A DNA stretch of 64,000 nt from Streptomyces tropicalis (GTDB lineage: Bacteria; Actinomycetota; Actinomycetes; Streptomycetales; Streptomycetaceae): NCBI RefSeq assembly GCF_029269835.1, contig NZ_JARJBB010000002.1:186001-250000 (forward strand), written 5' to 3'. This document shows, piece by piece, positions 36,011-45,201 of the stretch. The position numbers were made by a program, and so were the translations under genes. Under the pieces are notes generated by a model that ran no database searches, was not told where the DNA came from, and saw nothing but the letters and a program-made list of their open reading frames with translations. The stretch's first letter is position 1. Each line of letters begins with the position of its first letter.

Positions 36011-37843
36011 CTACGCCGACAGCTCCTCCTTGAGGGCGTCCCGCAGGCGTGCCGCGCGCTCCGCGACCTCGGCCGGGCCGAGCCGCACCGCCTGGTCGGC
36101 CCACCGCTGCCCCTCGGACAGCTCGCCGCGCCGGGCGTACACGAGGGCCAGACGCAGCGCCGCGCGGCCGTGTCCGGCCTCGGCGGCCCGCGTCCACCAC
36201 ACGGCGGCCTCCGGCTCGCTGCCCTCGCGTGCGAGCAGCAGCCCGAGGTTGAACGCGCCGTTGCGGGAGCCGGCCTCCGCCGCCTCCCGGTACCACCGCG
36301 CCGCCTCGACGACGTCCCCCCGGGCCGCGGCCAGCATGCCCACGCGCACCTGGGCCCGCCGGTGCCCCTGGGAGGCCGCCCGCTCGTACCACTCCTCGCA
36401 CTCGGTCTTCTCGTGCACCGCGGACTCGCCGAGCTCATGGGCGGGCACCGGCGGGCGGCGGGCGTCGAGCACGGCCGCCAGCCGGTACGCGGCCTCCGCG
36501 CTCCCGCCGCCGGCCGCGCACCGCAGATGCCGCTCGGCCTCGCGCTCGTCGCCCTCGTGCAACCGGGCCATGCCCACCTGGAGCGCCGCCTCGGTGTGGC
36601 CGGACGCGGCCGCCCGCTCGTACCACCGCAGCGCCTCGGCGTCCGCGCCCCGCCCGGCGTGGAGGATCCCGAGGTTGAACGCGGCGTCGACGCTGCCCGC
36701 CTCCGCGGCCTTGGAGAACCACGGCTCGGCGCCCGCCGTGTCCGCGCCCTGGAGCAGCAGGATCGCGAGCGCGTTCGCCGCCTCGCGGTGGCCCGCGTAG
36801 GCCGCCCGCCGGTACCACTGCTCGGCCTGGCCGGTCCGGCCCTGCTCGGCGCAGAGCAGCCCGAGGTTGTGGGCGCCGTTCACGTCGCCCGCGTCCAGGG
36901 CGGCCCGGTACCAGCGCTCGGCGGTCTGCGTCTCGCCGCGCTCGGCGTGCAGCGCGCCCAGTGCGTTCGCCGCGTTGCCGTCGCCGTCCTGGGCGGCCCG
37001 CAGCCACCACACGGCGGCGCTGTCGCCGTCCCCGGCGTCGCGGAGCAGGAAGCCGAGCGCGCAGGCGGCCCGCGCCTCGCCGTCCTTGGCGGAGGTCAGG
37101 TACCAGCGCCCGGCCTCCTTGAGGTCGCCGCGCCGCTCCAGGATCGTGCCGAGGTGCAGCGCGGCCTGCCGGTGGCCGCGCGCGGCGGCCTGCCGGTACC
37201 ACTGCTCGGCCTCCTCGGCGCGGCCGACACCGTTGTCACCTTCGCAGTCCCCCGCGGCCCTGCGGTCCAGCTCCCGGGCCAGCCGGTACGCGGCCTCGCG
37301 GTGCCCGCACTCGGCGGCCACCCGCAGCCAGCGCTCGGCGCCGGCGTCCCCGCGGTGCTCCAGGAGGTCGGCGAGCGCGTAGGCGCCCAGCACGTGGCCC
37401 TGCTGGGCGGACTGGCGCAGCCAGTACTCCGCGGCCGGCTCGTCGCCGCGCTCGCGGTGGTGCCGGCCGAGCGCGTGCGCCGCCGCCGCCGAGCCGGCGA
37501 CGGCGGCGATCCGCCACCATCCCGCGGCCTCGTCGGCGTAGCCGCGGGAGTGCAGGAGGACCCCCAGGTTGTTGGCCGCGGCCCGGTCGCCCGCGGCGGT
37601 GGCGGCCCGCAGGTGCGGCTCGGCCGCGTCGAGGTCGCCCCGGCGCAGCAGCATGGCGCCGAGCACGCTCATGGCCTCGACGTCGCCGGCCTCGGCGGCG
37701 AGCCGACGGCGCACCTCCTCGGCGGCCTCGTCGGCGGCCTCACCGGTCTCGTCCCGGTTCTCGCCCCCGATCTCGTCAGGATCGGAAGGCTGCACAAATC
37801 GCCCTGTCTCGAACAGAGTTGCCTTGTCCCCCATAACGTCCAT
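36011..37843 (-). CDS. Sel1/TPR-repeat protein
   Basis: This 610-residue cytoplasmic protein consists almost entirely of about 15 helical repeats of 35-37 residues with the Sel1-like pattern (for example AANNLGVLLHSRGYADEAAG, then WWRIAAVAGSAAAAHALGR). Such solenoids mediate protein-protein contacts. After an acidic N-terminus (about 1-45) the repeats continue to the end, so there is no catalytic domain. Two in-frame ATGs (37843 and 37834) are equally possible; neither has a clear ribosome site. Partners are unknown. Confidence 0.9.
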   Translation of the reverse strand: MDVMGDKATLFETGRFVQPSDPDEIGGENRDETGEAADEAAEEVRRRLAAEAGDVEAMSVLGAMLLRRGDLDAAEPHLRAATAAGDRAAANNLGVLLHSRGYADEAAGWWRIAAVAGSAAAAHALGRHHRERGDEPAAEYWLRQSAQQGHVLGAYALADLLEHRGDAGAERWLRVAAECGHREAAYRLARELDRRAAGDCEGDNGVGRAEEAEQWYRQAAARGHRQAALHLGTILERRGDLKEAGRWYLTSAKDGEARAACALGFLLRDAGDGDSAAVWWLRAAQDGDGNAANALGALHAERGETQTAERWYRAALDAGDVNGAHNLGLLCAEQGRTGQAEQWYRRAAYAGHREAANALAILLLQGADTAGAEPWFSKAAEAGSVDAAFNLGILHAGRGADAEALRWYERAAASGHTEAALQVGMARLHEGDEREAERHLRCAAGGGSAEAAYRLAAVLDARRPPVPAHELGESAVHEKTECEEWYERAASQGHRRAQVRVGMLAAARGDVVEAARWYREAAEAGSRNGAFNLGLLLAREGSEPEAAVWWTRAAEAGHGRAALRLALVYARRGELSEGQRWADQAVRLGPAEVAERAARLRDALKEELSA

Positions 37844-38008
37844 CGTCGCACCACCCGCAACCCGGGTACACCTGGTATACCGCAGCCATCGAGGTCACTT
37901 CAGCGTTTTGTCGACATGCCCACAGAGAGACAAGTCAAACACAGATGGCCCAACTCCCCACACCGGCGCGGCCGCTCGGCAGGTCGGCACATCCGTTCGC
38001 ACAAGCGG

Positions 38009-38040
38009 AGGGCCCGGATCCCCTCGGGGATCCGGGCCCT
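38009..38040 (-). terminator. Hairpin terminator after the UPF0182 gene
   Basis: A 14-bp inverted repeat (38009-38022 and 38027-38040) with a 4-nt loop lies 40 bases beyond the stop codon. The surrounding 235 bp (37844-38078) otherwise show only the start region of the Sel1 gene. Confidence 0.8.
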
Positions 38041-38078
38041 GCGCGCCGCCGGCCGGCGGCCCGGCCGGTCGGCGCGGT

Positions 38079-41033
38079 TCAGCCGCCGCTCGGTGCGGCA
38101 CCCGGGCTGCGGCCCGGGGCCGGGGTGGCCGAGGGGGTCCCACCGCCCTTGCCGGCACTGCCCCCGCTGCCTCCCGCGGTCCTGTCCGCCCGGGACTGCG
38201 CCTGCTGGGCCCGCTTGAGCGCGTCCTGGAGGTCCTGCTGGGCCTGGCCGTACGCCTGCCAGTCGCCCTTCTTCAGGGCCGCCTGACCGTCGTCGAACGC
38301 CTTCTGGGCGTCCTGCAGGGCCTGTTCGGCGGTCGGGTTGCCCGCGGAGGGTGGTCGGCCCGTGCCGGTGTCCGCGGGCGGCCCCTCCGCGCCGAACACC
38401 GCGTCGAGCGCCTTGCCGAGGGTGTCCTCGAAGGCCGTGCTGCCGCCGTAGGTGACCAGCACCTTGCGCAGCAGCGGGTACTTGAGTCCACCGCCGCGTA
38501 CGTAGACCGGCTCCACGTAGAGCAGTCCTCCGTCGAGCGGGACCGTCAGCAGGTTGCCGTACTCGATCTCGGAGTCGCCGCCCCGGATGAGGCGGACGAA
38601 CTCGGCGATGTTCTGCTGCGAGTTCGAGTTGAACTGGCTCTGCACCTGCTTCGGCCCGTCGACGGTCTTGCTCGTCGGCAGCTTGAGGACTCTGATCTGG
38701 CCGTAGTCCCGGGTGCCGGCCTGCGAGTCGACGGCCATGAAGGAGCTGAGGTTGTCCCGGCCGTTCGGGGTGAAGGTGGTCGTCAGCGAGAACGCCTGGG
38801 CCGTCTGGTCGGGCATCTTCATGGTCAGGTAGTACGGCGGCACCGCGTTGCCCGACTTGTTCGTCGGGTCGTTCGGCACCTGCCACACCTCGCTGCCGCT
38901 GAGGAAGGTCTGCGCGTCCTGCACGTGGTAGCGGGTGAGCAACTCGCGCTGGACCTTGAACAGGTCCTGCGGGTACCGGAGATGGGCCATCAGCTCCGGC
39001 GAGATGGCGCCCTTGGGATGCACCGTGCCGGGGAACGCCTTCATCCAGGTCTTCAGGACGGGGTCCTCGGTGTCCCACTGGTAGAGCTTGACCTGTCCGG
39101 TGTAGGCGTCGACGGTGGCCTTGACCGAGTTGCGGATGTAGTTGACCTGGTTCTGCTGGGCGACGACCGCGCGCTGGTTGTTGTTGTACGTCAGCGAGTC
39201 GGCCGTGGTGTCGCCCAGGGTGGTGCGGGAGGCGTACGGATAGCCGTTCGTCGTCGTGTAGGCGTCGACGATCCACTGGATCCGGCCGTCGACCACCGCG
39301 GGGTAGGCGTCGCCGTCGATGGTCAGCCACGGGGCGACCGCCTCGACACGCTCCTTGGGGGTGCGGTTGTACAGGATCCGCGAGCCCTCTCCGATCGCAC
39401 CGGAGTAGAGGATCTGCGGCTCCCCGAGGGCCACCGCGTACGCGGCGCGGTTGACCGGACTGGAGAGGCTGACGCCGCTCTTCTCCCGGTAGCTGGTGGT
39501 CTTCTCGCCGTTGTCGTCGGAGTAGTCGATCTCCTTCTGGGGACCGCCGACGATGGAGTAGGTGGTGGTCTTCTCGCCGTAGTAGACCCGCTGCTGGTAC
39601 GTCCCGAGCTGCCCGGTGGAGGGCAGGTCGGACTCGGTGAAGACGGGCCGGCCGTTGGCGTCCGCCTCCGTGCCCTTGGCCGCGACCACGCCGTAGCCGT
39701 GCGTGTACCGGAAGTGGTTGTTGATCCAGTTCTTCTTCGGGATGCCCGCGAGGTTCAGCTCGCGCAGGCCGACCACCGTGTCCTGGACCTTGCCGTCCTT
39801 CGTGTAGCGGTCGACGTCCAGGTTGTTGGGGAAGGTGTAGTAGTTCCGCATCTGCTGGAGCTGCTGGAACGTGGGCGAGACGATGTTCGGGTCGAGGATG
39901 CGGATGCTGGCCGCCGAGTCGACGTCGTCGCGCAGCTTCGTCCTGTCCTTGGTGGCGCTCTCGCCGGCGTACTCGGACACCTTGGTGTCGTCGATGCCGT
40001 ACGCCTCACGCGTCGCCTTGATGTTCTTGGCGACGTACGGGGCCTCCTTGGCCTGCTCGTTCGGCTGGACCTGGAACTTCTGGACGATCGCCGGGTAGAG
40101 GCCGCCGATGAGGACCGCCGACAGCACCATCAGGCCGAAGCCGATCACGGGCAGCTGCCAGGTGCGCCGCCACAGGGCCGCGAAGAACAGCAGCGCGCAG
40201 ATGACGGCGATGCAGAAGAGGATGGTCTTGGCGGGCAGGTAGGCGTTGGCGTCGACGTACCGCAGGCCCGTCCAGTTGCCGGCGGCCTTGAAGTCGCTGG
40301 ACTTCACCGCGAGCCCGTACCGGTCGAGCCAGTACGCCACCGCCTTCAGGGCCACGAAGACGCCGAGCAGCACCGACAGGTGCCCGGTCGCCGCGGACGT
40401 GGCGCGCGCGCCGGGGCTGGTCACGCGCAGCCCGCCGTACAGGTAGTGCGTGAGCGCGGCCGCGATCAGGGACAGGATCGTGGCGGCGAAGCCGAAGCCG
40501 ATCAGGAACCGGTACCAGGGCAGGTCGAAGGCGTAGAAGGAGACGTCGAGGTGGAACTGCGGGTCCTGCTGGTGGAAGGGCACGCCGTTGACCCACATCA
40601 GCCAGGTGCGCCACTGGCTCGCGGCCGAGGCGCCCGCGACCAGGCCCACCAGCGCGGTGATCCCGCACAGCAGCCACCGTTTGAAAGGCGCGATGCCCAT
40701 GCGGTACCGGTCCAGGCTCTGCTGCTCCGTGGACATCGCGCTCAGCGGGGGCCGCATACGGTGCGCCAGCCAGATGTTGAAGCCGACCGCGGCCGCCATC
40801 AGCAGGCCGAAGACGGCGAACAGCCCGATCTTGGTCCACAGGGTGGTCGTGAACACGGACGAGTAGTGCACGGAGCGGTACCACAGCCAGTCCGTCCAGA
40901 AGCCCGCGAACATGGTGAACGCCATGCCCAGGACGGCCAGGACCCCGAGCGTCGTCAGCAGGGTCCTGGCGCGCCGGGACGGGCGGCCCACTCTGATCCG
41001 CGGTCCCGTCGGGCCCCCGCCGCGGTCGGGCAT
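38079..41033 (-). CDS. UPF0182-family large membrane protein
   Basis: In this 984-residue protein, seven transmembrane helices in the first about 330 residues (starting [18 protein letters not shown]) are followed by a large extracytoplasmic domain (about 340-900) typical of UPF0182/COG1615, whose function is unknown. Unusually polar Gly/Pro/Thr-rich sequence with an Ala/Gln-rich helical segment ([20 protein letters not shown], then [20 protein letters not shown]) forms the C-terminus. I chose the ATG at 41033 ([12 protein letters not shown]); upstream codons to 41141 look non-coding. It is conserved across actinobacteria; an envelope role is likely. Confidence 0.92.
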   Translation of the reverse strand: MPDRGGGPTGPRIRVGRPSRRARTLLTTLGVLAVLGMAFTMFAGFWTDWLWYRSVHYSSVFTTTLWTKIGLFAVFGLLMAAAVGFNIWLAHRMRPPLSAMSTEQQSLDRYRMGIAPFKRWLLCGITALVGLVAGASAASQWRTWLMWVNGVPFHQQDPQFHLDVSFYAFDLPWYRFLIGFGFAATILSLIAAALTHYLYGGLRVTSPGARATSAATGHLSVLLGVFVALKAVAYWLDRYGLAVKSSDFKAAGNWTGLRYVDANAYLPAKTILFCIAVICALLFFAALWRRTWQLPVIGFGLMVLSAVLIGGLYPAIVQKFQVQPNEQAKEAPYVAKNIKATREAYGIDDTKVSEYAGESATKDRTKLRDDVDSAASIRILDPNIVSPTFQQLQQMRNYYTFPNNLDVDRYTKDGKVQDTVVGLRELNLAGIPKKNWINNHFRYTHGYGVVAAKGTEADANGRPVFTESDLPSTGQLGTYQQRVYYGEKTTTYSIVGGPQKEIDYSDDNGEKTTSYREKSGVSLSSPVNRAAYAVALGEPQILYSGAIGEGSRILYNRTPKERVEAVAPWLTIDGDAYPAVVDGRIQWIVDAYTTTNGYPYASRTTLGDTTADSLTYNNNQRAVVAQQNQVNYIRNSVKATVDAYTGQVKLYQWDTEDPVLKTWMKAFPGTVHPKGAISPELMAHLRYPQDLFKVQRELLTRYHVQDAQTFLSGSEVWQVPNDPTNKSGNAVPPYYLTMKMPDQTAQAFSLTTTFTPNGRDNLSSFMAVDSQAGTRDYGQIRVLKLPTSKTVDGPKQVQSQFNSNSQQNIAEFVRLIRGGDSEIEYGNLLTVPLDGGLLYVEPVYVRGGGLKYPLLRKVLVTYGGSTAFEDTLGKALDAVFGAEGPPADTGTGRPPSAGNPTAEQALQDAQKAFDDGQAALKKGDWQAYGQAQQDLQDALKRAQQAQSRADRTAGGSGGSAGKGGGTPSATPAPGRSPGAAPSGG

Positions 41034-41209
41034 CTGGAAAGCCAAGGTGCGCACCTCGAAAGTCGGTCTCGAATCACTGTCGTTGCGTCGGGCCCCCGTC
41101 GCCGTGGACCGTCCGGTGGGCCCCCGTGATCGCGGGCCCACACCTATGCAACTTACTCACGGTTTACTCGGTTCCCGATTCCGGCCGGTAACGAGGCAGG
41201 ATTGTGACC

Positions 41210-41752
41210 ATGTCCAACACTCCCATGGCAGCGAGCCCCCTCACCCGGGCCGTGCTCGAGATCGACGAGTACGCCTCCGGCCTCGGCTGGGACCAGCCCG
41301 CCCGCCTCTTCGCCCTCGTAGACACCGCCCGGCTGCGGGTCCAGGAACCCGCCCTCGCCAAGCAGCTCGGCCTCGGGGACGAGCAGGAGACCTCCGGTCT
41401 CACCCCCGTCGAGCAGGACGAGATCCCGGCGGGCCGGCCGCTCGACGAGTTCCTCGGCACGATCGCCTGGCCCGACGCGGTGGCCGGGTGCGCCCTGACC
41501 GTGGAGCGCCTGATGCTGCCTCCGTCCGCCGAGGCACAGGTCCCGCAGGGCCTGGACGGCCCGAAGCTGGCCCGTTGGGTGGCCGAGCACCCCGAGCGCC
41601 AGGAGGTCCGGATGACCGTCGCGGTGCTGCGCGACGGAGCGCGGGAGTCCGCCGTGCGGCTGAGGGAGAAGGACTCCCCCACCGAGGTGCTGACGGGCCC
41701 CGACCTGGTGCCGGGGCTGGCGGACGCCCTCCGGGCGACCTTCGAGGACTGA
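41210..41752 (+). CDS. PPA1309-family protein, unknown function
   Basis: This 180-residue soluble acidic protein has characteristic stretches EIDEYASGLGWDQPARLFALVD and IAWPDAVAGCALTVERLML. This family is actinobacterial and uncharacterised. The ATG at 41210 is preferred over a GTG at 41204 because GAGGCAGG is then spaced nine bases away. It is divergent from UPF0182, a pairing I remember from other Streptomyces, so a functional link is possible but not shown. Confidence 0.88.
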   Translation: MSNTPMAASPLTRAVLEIDEYASGLGWDQPARLFALVDTARLRVQEPALAKQLGLGDEQETSGLTPVEQDEIPAGRPLDEFLGTIAWPDAVAGCALTVERLMLPPSAEAQVPQGLDGPKLARWVAEHPERQEVRMTVAVLRDGARESAVRLREKDSPTEVLTGPDLVPGLADALRATFED

Positions 41753-41773
41753 GCCGGACCGTCCCTGCACGCA

Positions 41774-41809
41774 CCGAGGGCGTCCCCGCCGCGGCGGGGA
41801 CGCCCTCGG
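41774..41809. terminator. Bidirectional hairpin terminator
   Basis: A perfect 17-bp inverted repeat (arms 41774-41790 and 41793-41809) with a 2-nt gap sits between two convergent genes and can terminate both. Confidence 0.8.
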
Positions 41810-41819
41810 CCTGTTCCGC

Positions 41820-42917
41820 TCAGCCCTTGGCCGTGCACTTCGGCAGGTCGGCCGTCCTTCCGGTGCGGATGTCCTTCAGGGCGCCGAGCGCGTCGCCGAT
41901 GGTGCCCACCTTGACCAGGGTGAGGCCGGCGGGGGTGTCCTTGGCGGCGGCGGCGCAGTTGTCCGCGGGCGTCAGGAAGTACTGGGCGCCCTTGTCGCGC
42001 GCGCCGACCGTCTTCATGTCGATGCCGCCGATCGGCCCGACCTTGCCGTCGTCGTCGATCGTGCCGGTGCCGGCGACGAACTTCCCGCCGGTCAGGCTTC
42101 CGGGCGTGAGCTTGTCGTAGATGCCGAGGGAGAACATCAGGCCGGCGCTGGGACCGCCGACGTCGGCGAGCTTGATGTCGATCGTGAACGGGAACGTGTG
42201 GTCGGTGCCCGCGGAGATGCCGACGATGGCGCGCTTGGCGCCGGCGTCGGCGGACTGCTCCGTGGTGATCGTGACCTTCTTGGTCGTGGTGGTCTTCGTG
42301 TGCGCCTTCTCGGCGGCGGCCTGCTCGGCGGCCGGCACGATCGTGAAGACCACGTCCTGGCCGGCCTTGTGCCGGGTGACCAGCTTGGCGACGTCCGACG
42401 GCTGCTTGACCGGGGTGCCGTCCACGGCCTTGATCACGTCGCCGGCGTGCAGCCTGCCCTGCGCGGGGGTGTCCTTGACGACGGTGGAGACGATCACCCA
42501 GGACGTCACCGGGACGCCCAGCTCCTTCAGGGCGGCGACCTTGGCGCTCTCCTGGGACTGGCTGAACTCCTCGGCGTTCTCCTGGGTGGACTGCTCCTCG
42601 GTCTTGCCGTCCGGGTAGAGCGTGTCGTGCGGGACGACCTTGTTGTCGTGGGACAGCCAGCCGTAGACGGCCTCCACCAGGTTCATCCGGTAGTCGGCGC
42701 TGGTGACCCGGACGGTGGTCATGTTCAGGTGGCCGTCCGTCGGGTACGTCTTGCGGCCCGCGATCTGCAGCACCGGCTCGCCCTCGTGCTCCCCGAGGGT
42801 GTTGACCGTCGGTCCCGGGCTCATCTCCGCGTACGGCACGGGCAGGAAGACGCCCGCGCACAGGAGCGCGATCAGCATGAGGGTGGAGGCGAGCATCGTC
42901 GCGGTGCGGCGTGGCAT
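41820..42917 (-). CDS. PDZ and Lon-type (S16) serine protease, YlbL-like
   Basis: This 365-residue protein has an N-terminal signal anchor (about 5-27), a PDZ domain (about 130-205, VVKDTPAQGRLHAGDVIKAV) and a C-terminal Lon-type S16 domain. The catalytic dyad is visible: Ser in GGPSAGLMFSL (about 255) and Lys in IGGIDMKTVGA (about 302). The Bacillus homologue YlbL/Ctp-type proteases act at the membrane on short-lived proteins. A Lys/Thr-rich loop (KTTTTKKVTITTEQ) separates the two domains. The hydrophobic N-terminus places it outside the membrane. Confidence 0.92.
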   Translation of the reverse strand: MPRRTATMLASTLMLIALLCAGVFLPVPYAEMSPGPTVNTLGEHEGEPVLQIAGRKTYPTDGHLNMTTVRVTSADYRMNLVEAVYGWLSHDNKVVPHDTLYPDGKTEEQSTQENAEEFSQSQESAKVAALKELGVPVTSWVIVSTVVKDTPAQGRLHAGDVIKAVDGTPVKQPSDVAKLVTRHKAGQDVVFTIVPAAEQAAAEKAHTKTTTTKKVTITTEQSADAGAKRAIVGISAGTDHTFPFTIDIKLADVGGPSAGLMFSLGIYDKLTPGSLTGGKFVAGTGTIDDDGKVGPIGGIDMKTVGARDKGAQYFLTPADNCAAAAKDTPAGLTLVKVGTIGDALGALKDIRTGRTADLPKCTAKG

Positions 42918-42971
42918 GCCTCGACAGTACGGGACGGACCTGTCAGCGCACCGTCAGGGCCGCCACCTCGG

Positions 42972-43136
42972 TCACGTACTGGGGCGGGAGCGCTCCATGG
43001 CTTCACGGAAGCGGGCATACCCGTCGAGTTCGGGGCCGTCGCCGCGGACCTTGCGGGTCCGGTTCGCCCAACTGCCCCACAGACCGGCGCCTATCGCCGC
43101 CATCAGCGGAATCAGCAACCAGATGAGCGCCGCCAT
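42972..43136 (-). CDS. 54-residue single-pass membrane protein
   Basis: A short gene missed by length cut-offs. The product begins MAALIWLLIPLMAAIGAGLW, one hydrophobic helix, followed by a charged tail (WANRTRKVRGDGPELDGYAR, ending RSRPST). GGGAGG stands five bases before the ATG, the best ribosome site in the neighbourhood. It lies 54 bp upstream of the PDZ-protease gene on the same strand and may be co-transcribed with it. The function is unknown; similar tiny membrane proteins often assist a larger partner. Confidence 0.8.
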   Translation of the reverse strand: MAALIWLLIPLMAAIGAGLWGSWANRTRKVRGDGPELDGYARFREAMERSRPST

Positions 43137-43285
43137 GCCGACCTCCCAACCCCATGAGCGACCGCGACTGACTGATCAGCAGATTAACCATCTGCACTGA
43201 CAACGCTCACGGCAGGGGTGCGGTTACGCAAGCCGGGGCGGAGCGGAGGAGTGGGGCGGCGCGGAACGGCACGCGGGGGGCGCGA

Positions 43286-43747
43286 TCAGCAGGCGCCCAC
43301 CCACTCCTCGGTGCCGTCGGAGAACGACTGGTGCTTCCAGATCGGCACCTCGTGCTTGAGGTCGTCGATCAGCTTCCGGCAGGCCTCGAACGCCTCGGCC
43401 CGGTGCGGGCAGGACACCGCCACCACGACGGCGAGGTCCCCGACCCCGAGGTCCCCCACCCGGTGTACGGCCGCCAGCGCCCGCACCGGGTACTCCGCGG
43501 CGACCTTCTCGGCGACCCGCCGCATCTCGTCCCCGGCACTCGGGTGGCAGGAGTAGCCGAGGGCGGCGACGTCGGCGCCTCCGTCGTGGTTGCGCACGGT
43601 GCCCACGAAGAGGGCGATCCCGCCGGCGGCGTCGTCCCCGACCGCCCGGAAGACCTCGTCCAGGGACAGGGGGGTCTCCCGGACCGCGATCAGCCTGATC
43701 GGGTCCTCGGCGGCCCGCTCCCCGGGGTGGTCGTTGGTGGATGCCAT
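43286..43747 (-). CDS. moaE: Molybdopterin synthase catalytic subunit MoaE
   Basis: This 153-residue MoaE-fold protein has GIALFVGTVRNHDGG near 39-53, VHRVGDLGVGDLAVVVAVS and the catalytic-Lys region LIDDLKHEVPIWKHQ near the C-terminus. It transfers sulfur from MoaD to precursor Z to form molybdopterin. No moaD or other molybdenum-cofactor gene is adjacent. The ATG at 43747 follows GGGGGG; another ATG at 43756 is possible. The N-terminal about 20 residues are variable. Confidence 0.92.
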   Translation of the reverse strand: MASTNDHPGERAAEDPIRLIAVRETPLSLDEVFRAVGDDAAGGIALFVGTVRNHDGGADVAALGYSCHPSAGDEMRRVAEKVAAEYPVRALAAVHRVGDLGVGDLAVVVAVSCPHRAEAFEACRKLIDDLKHEVPIWKHQSFSDGTEEWVGAC

Positions 43748-43854
43748 GCCCCCCATCGTGCCGCACGCGCGCGACCGCGGGGAACACCCGTTTTCACCCG
43801 GCACGCGCGCGTGCGGTCCTGGAGCCTCCTGCAGGTGCGCCCGGCCGCCCCGCT

Positions 43855-43906
43855 GCACGAGACCGGCGGGTCAGATCCGGGCACGAGACCGGCGGGTCAG
43901 ATCCGG
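43855..43906. repeat. Tandem 26-bp direct duplication over a stop codon
   Basis: Two perfect copies of a 26-bp unit starting GCACGAGACCGGCGGG (43855-43880 and 43881-43906) abut head to tail. The second copy contains the stop codon of the epimerase-like gene, so the first copy is a spare duplicate of its last codons. Confidence 0.95.
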
Positions 43907-45009
43907 CGGCGGGCCTTCCGGGCCCGGCGCACCACCGCGGCCGCGCCCAGCAGCGCCACCGTCGCGCCCGCCGCGCCCGCGGCCGTCGCGTCCTTGCGCC
44001 CCAGCCGGCGGCCGGCGACCGTGTGCCGTCCGGAGACCTCGTCCAGCAGCTCCGCGAGGACCTCCTCGTTGGTCCATCCGGGCCGCCAGCCGGCGTCGTG
44101 CAGCCGGCTGCCGCTGACCACCCACGGGTACATGGTGTAGGCGAGGTCGCCGGCCGGGGAGGGGGTGAGGCCGATCCGGTGCAGCCGCGCCGCCGCCCCC
44201 AGCGCCACCGCCGACGGCAGCTCCATGCGGCGGATCCCGCTGAGCTCCTCGACCTCCTCCTGCTCCAGCCAGCCGTCGCAGCCGACGGCGAGCTCCCCGT
44301 CGACCTTCTCCAGCACGGCGTACTCGAGCGCCCCGCACAAGTCCTCGACGTGGCAGAACTGCCACGCGGGCCGGGAGCCGGCCACGACGAGCAGGCGCGG
44401 CGACTCGAAGTACCTGGTCAGCGCCGTGTCCGTGCCGCCGACCAGGACGGCGGGCCGGACGACGGTGACATTGAGCCCGGGATGCGCCCGGGGAGCGCGC
44501 CGCGCGAGGCGCTCGATCTCCAGCAGGTCGCCGACCCCGGTCGCCTCGGCCGTGGCCCGCAGCTCGGCGTCCTCGGACAGCGGCAGCTCGTTGTCCGGCA
44601 GCGCGCCGTAGACCATCGCGGACGTGCACAGCACCACGCGGTGCACCCCCGCCGCCGCGGCGGCGGTCAGCACGGTCTGCGTGCCGCGGACGTTGTAGGC
44701 CGTGCGGGCCGCCGCGTCGGTCTCCAGGTCCAGGTCGAGCGCGAGATGCACCACGACGTCCGCCCCGCGCAATTTGTCCGCGATGACCGGATCGCGGACG
44801 TCGAGGATGTGCCACTGCGCCGCTGCGCACTCCCCGCGCCGCTCGTCGATGGCGATGACCTGCTTGATCTCCTCGTTGGCGGCCAGCCGCTCGGTGAGCA
44901 GGGCGCCGACACCGCCCGCCGCGCCGGTGACCGCGACGACGGGGCCGCGCACGGCGGGGCTGCTTTCGAGGTTTCGCGCTGCGCGAACCTGTGGATCTGG
45001 GGAACTCAC
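43897..45009 (-). CDS. SDR-family epimerase-like protein with C-terminal membrane anchor
   Basis: This 370-residue extended SDR has a Rossmann fold with VTGAAGGVGALL near residue 25, LDVRDPVIADKLRGADVVVH, and a CTSAMVYG segment holding the Tyr; the YxxxK lysine is not evident, so activity may be altered. The C-terminus is a hydrophobic helix and basic tail (AVVRRARKARRRI) suggesting membrane attachment. GTG at 45009 is chosen because TGGAGA lies upstream. It is related to NAD-dependent epimerases; the substrate is unknown. It is divergent from the Zincin_2 gene. Confidence 0.87.
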   Translation of the reverse strand: MSSPDPQVRAARNLESSPAVRGPVVAVTGAAGGVGALLTERLAANEEIKQVIAIDERRGECAAAQWHILDVRDPVIADKLRGADVVVHLALDLDLETDAAARTAYNVRGTQTVLTAAAAAGVHRVVLCTSAMVYGALPDNELPLSEDAELRATAEATGVGDLLEIERLARRAPRAHPGLNVTVVRPAVLVGGTDTALTRYFESPRLLVVAGSRPAWQFCHVEDLCGALEYAVLEKVDGELAVGCDGWLEQEEVEELSGIRRMELPSAVALGAAARLHRIGLTPSPAGDLAYTMYPWVVSGSRLHDAGWRPGWTNEEVLAELLDEVSGRHTVAGRRLGRKDATAAGAAGATVALLGAAAVVRRARKARRRI

Positions 45010-45201
45010 CGGGCGTCTCCAGCGGTTGTCTTCCATACGGGCGCGAATGACGCGTACGTACCAGGTGGCACCCATCCTGCCCCAGGCGCCGTGTCGGCGG
45101 AGCACCGAGGCCCGATCCGCCCGCGGTGTCTAGGCTGGGTGGTGTTGTCGGGCAGCCGCGCCGCCGGAAAGAACCGGTGGCCTTACCAGCCGAGGAACCC
45201 C

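Noticed and set aside
37569..41129. 1186-codon plus-strand open frame opposite the UPF0182 and Sel1 genes
   Set aside because: It is the mirror of two well-supported minus-strand genes; its product is Arg/Gly/Asp-Val repetitive noise without domains, as expected from GC-rich third-position bias.
43741..45201. 490-codon N-terminal extension of the Zincin_2 frame
   Set aside because: It runs antisense through the SDR-like gene; GTG at 45202 has a ribosome site and the family's usual N-terminus.
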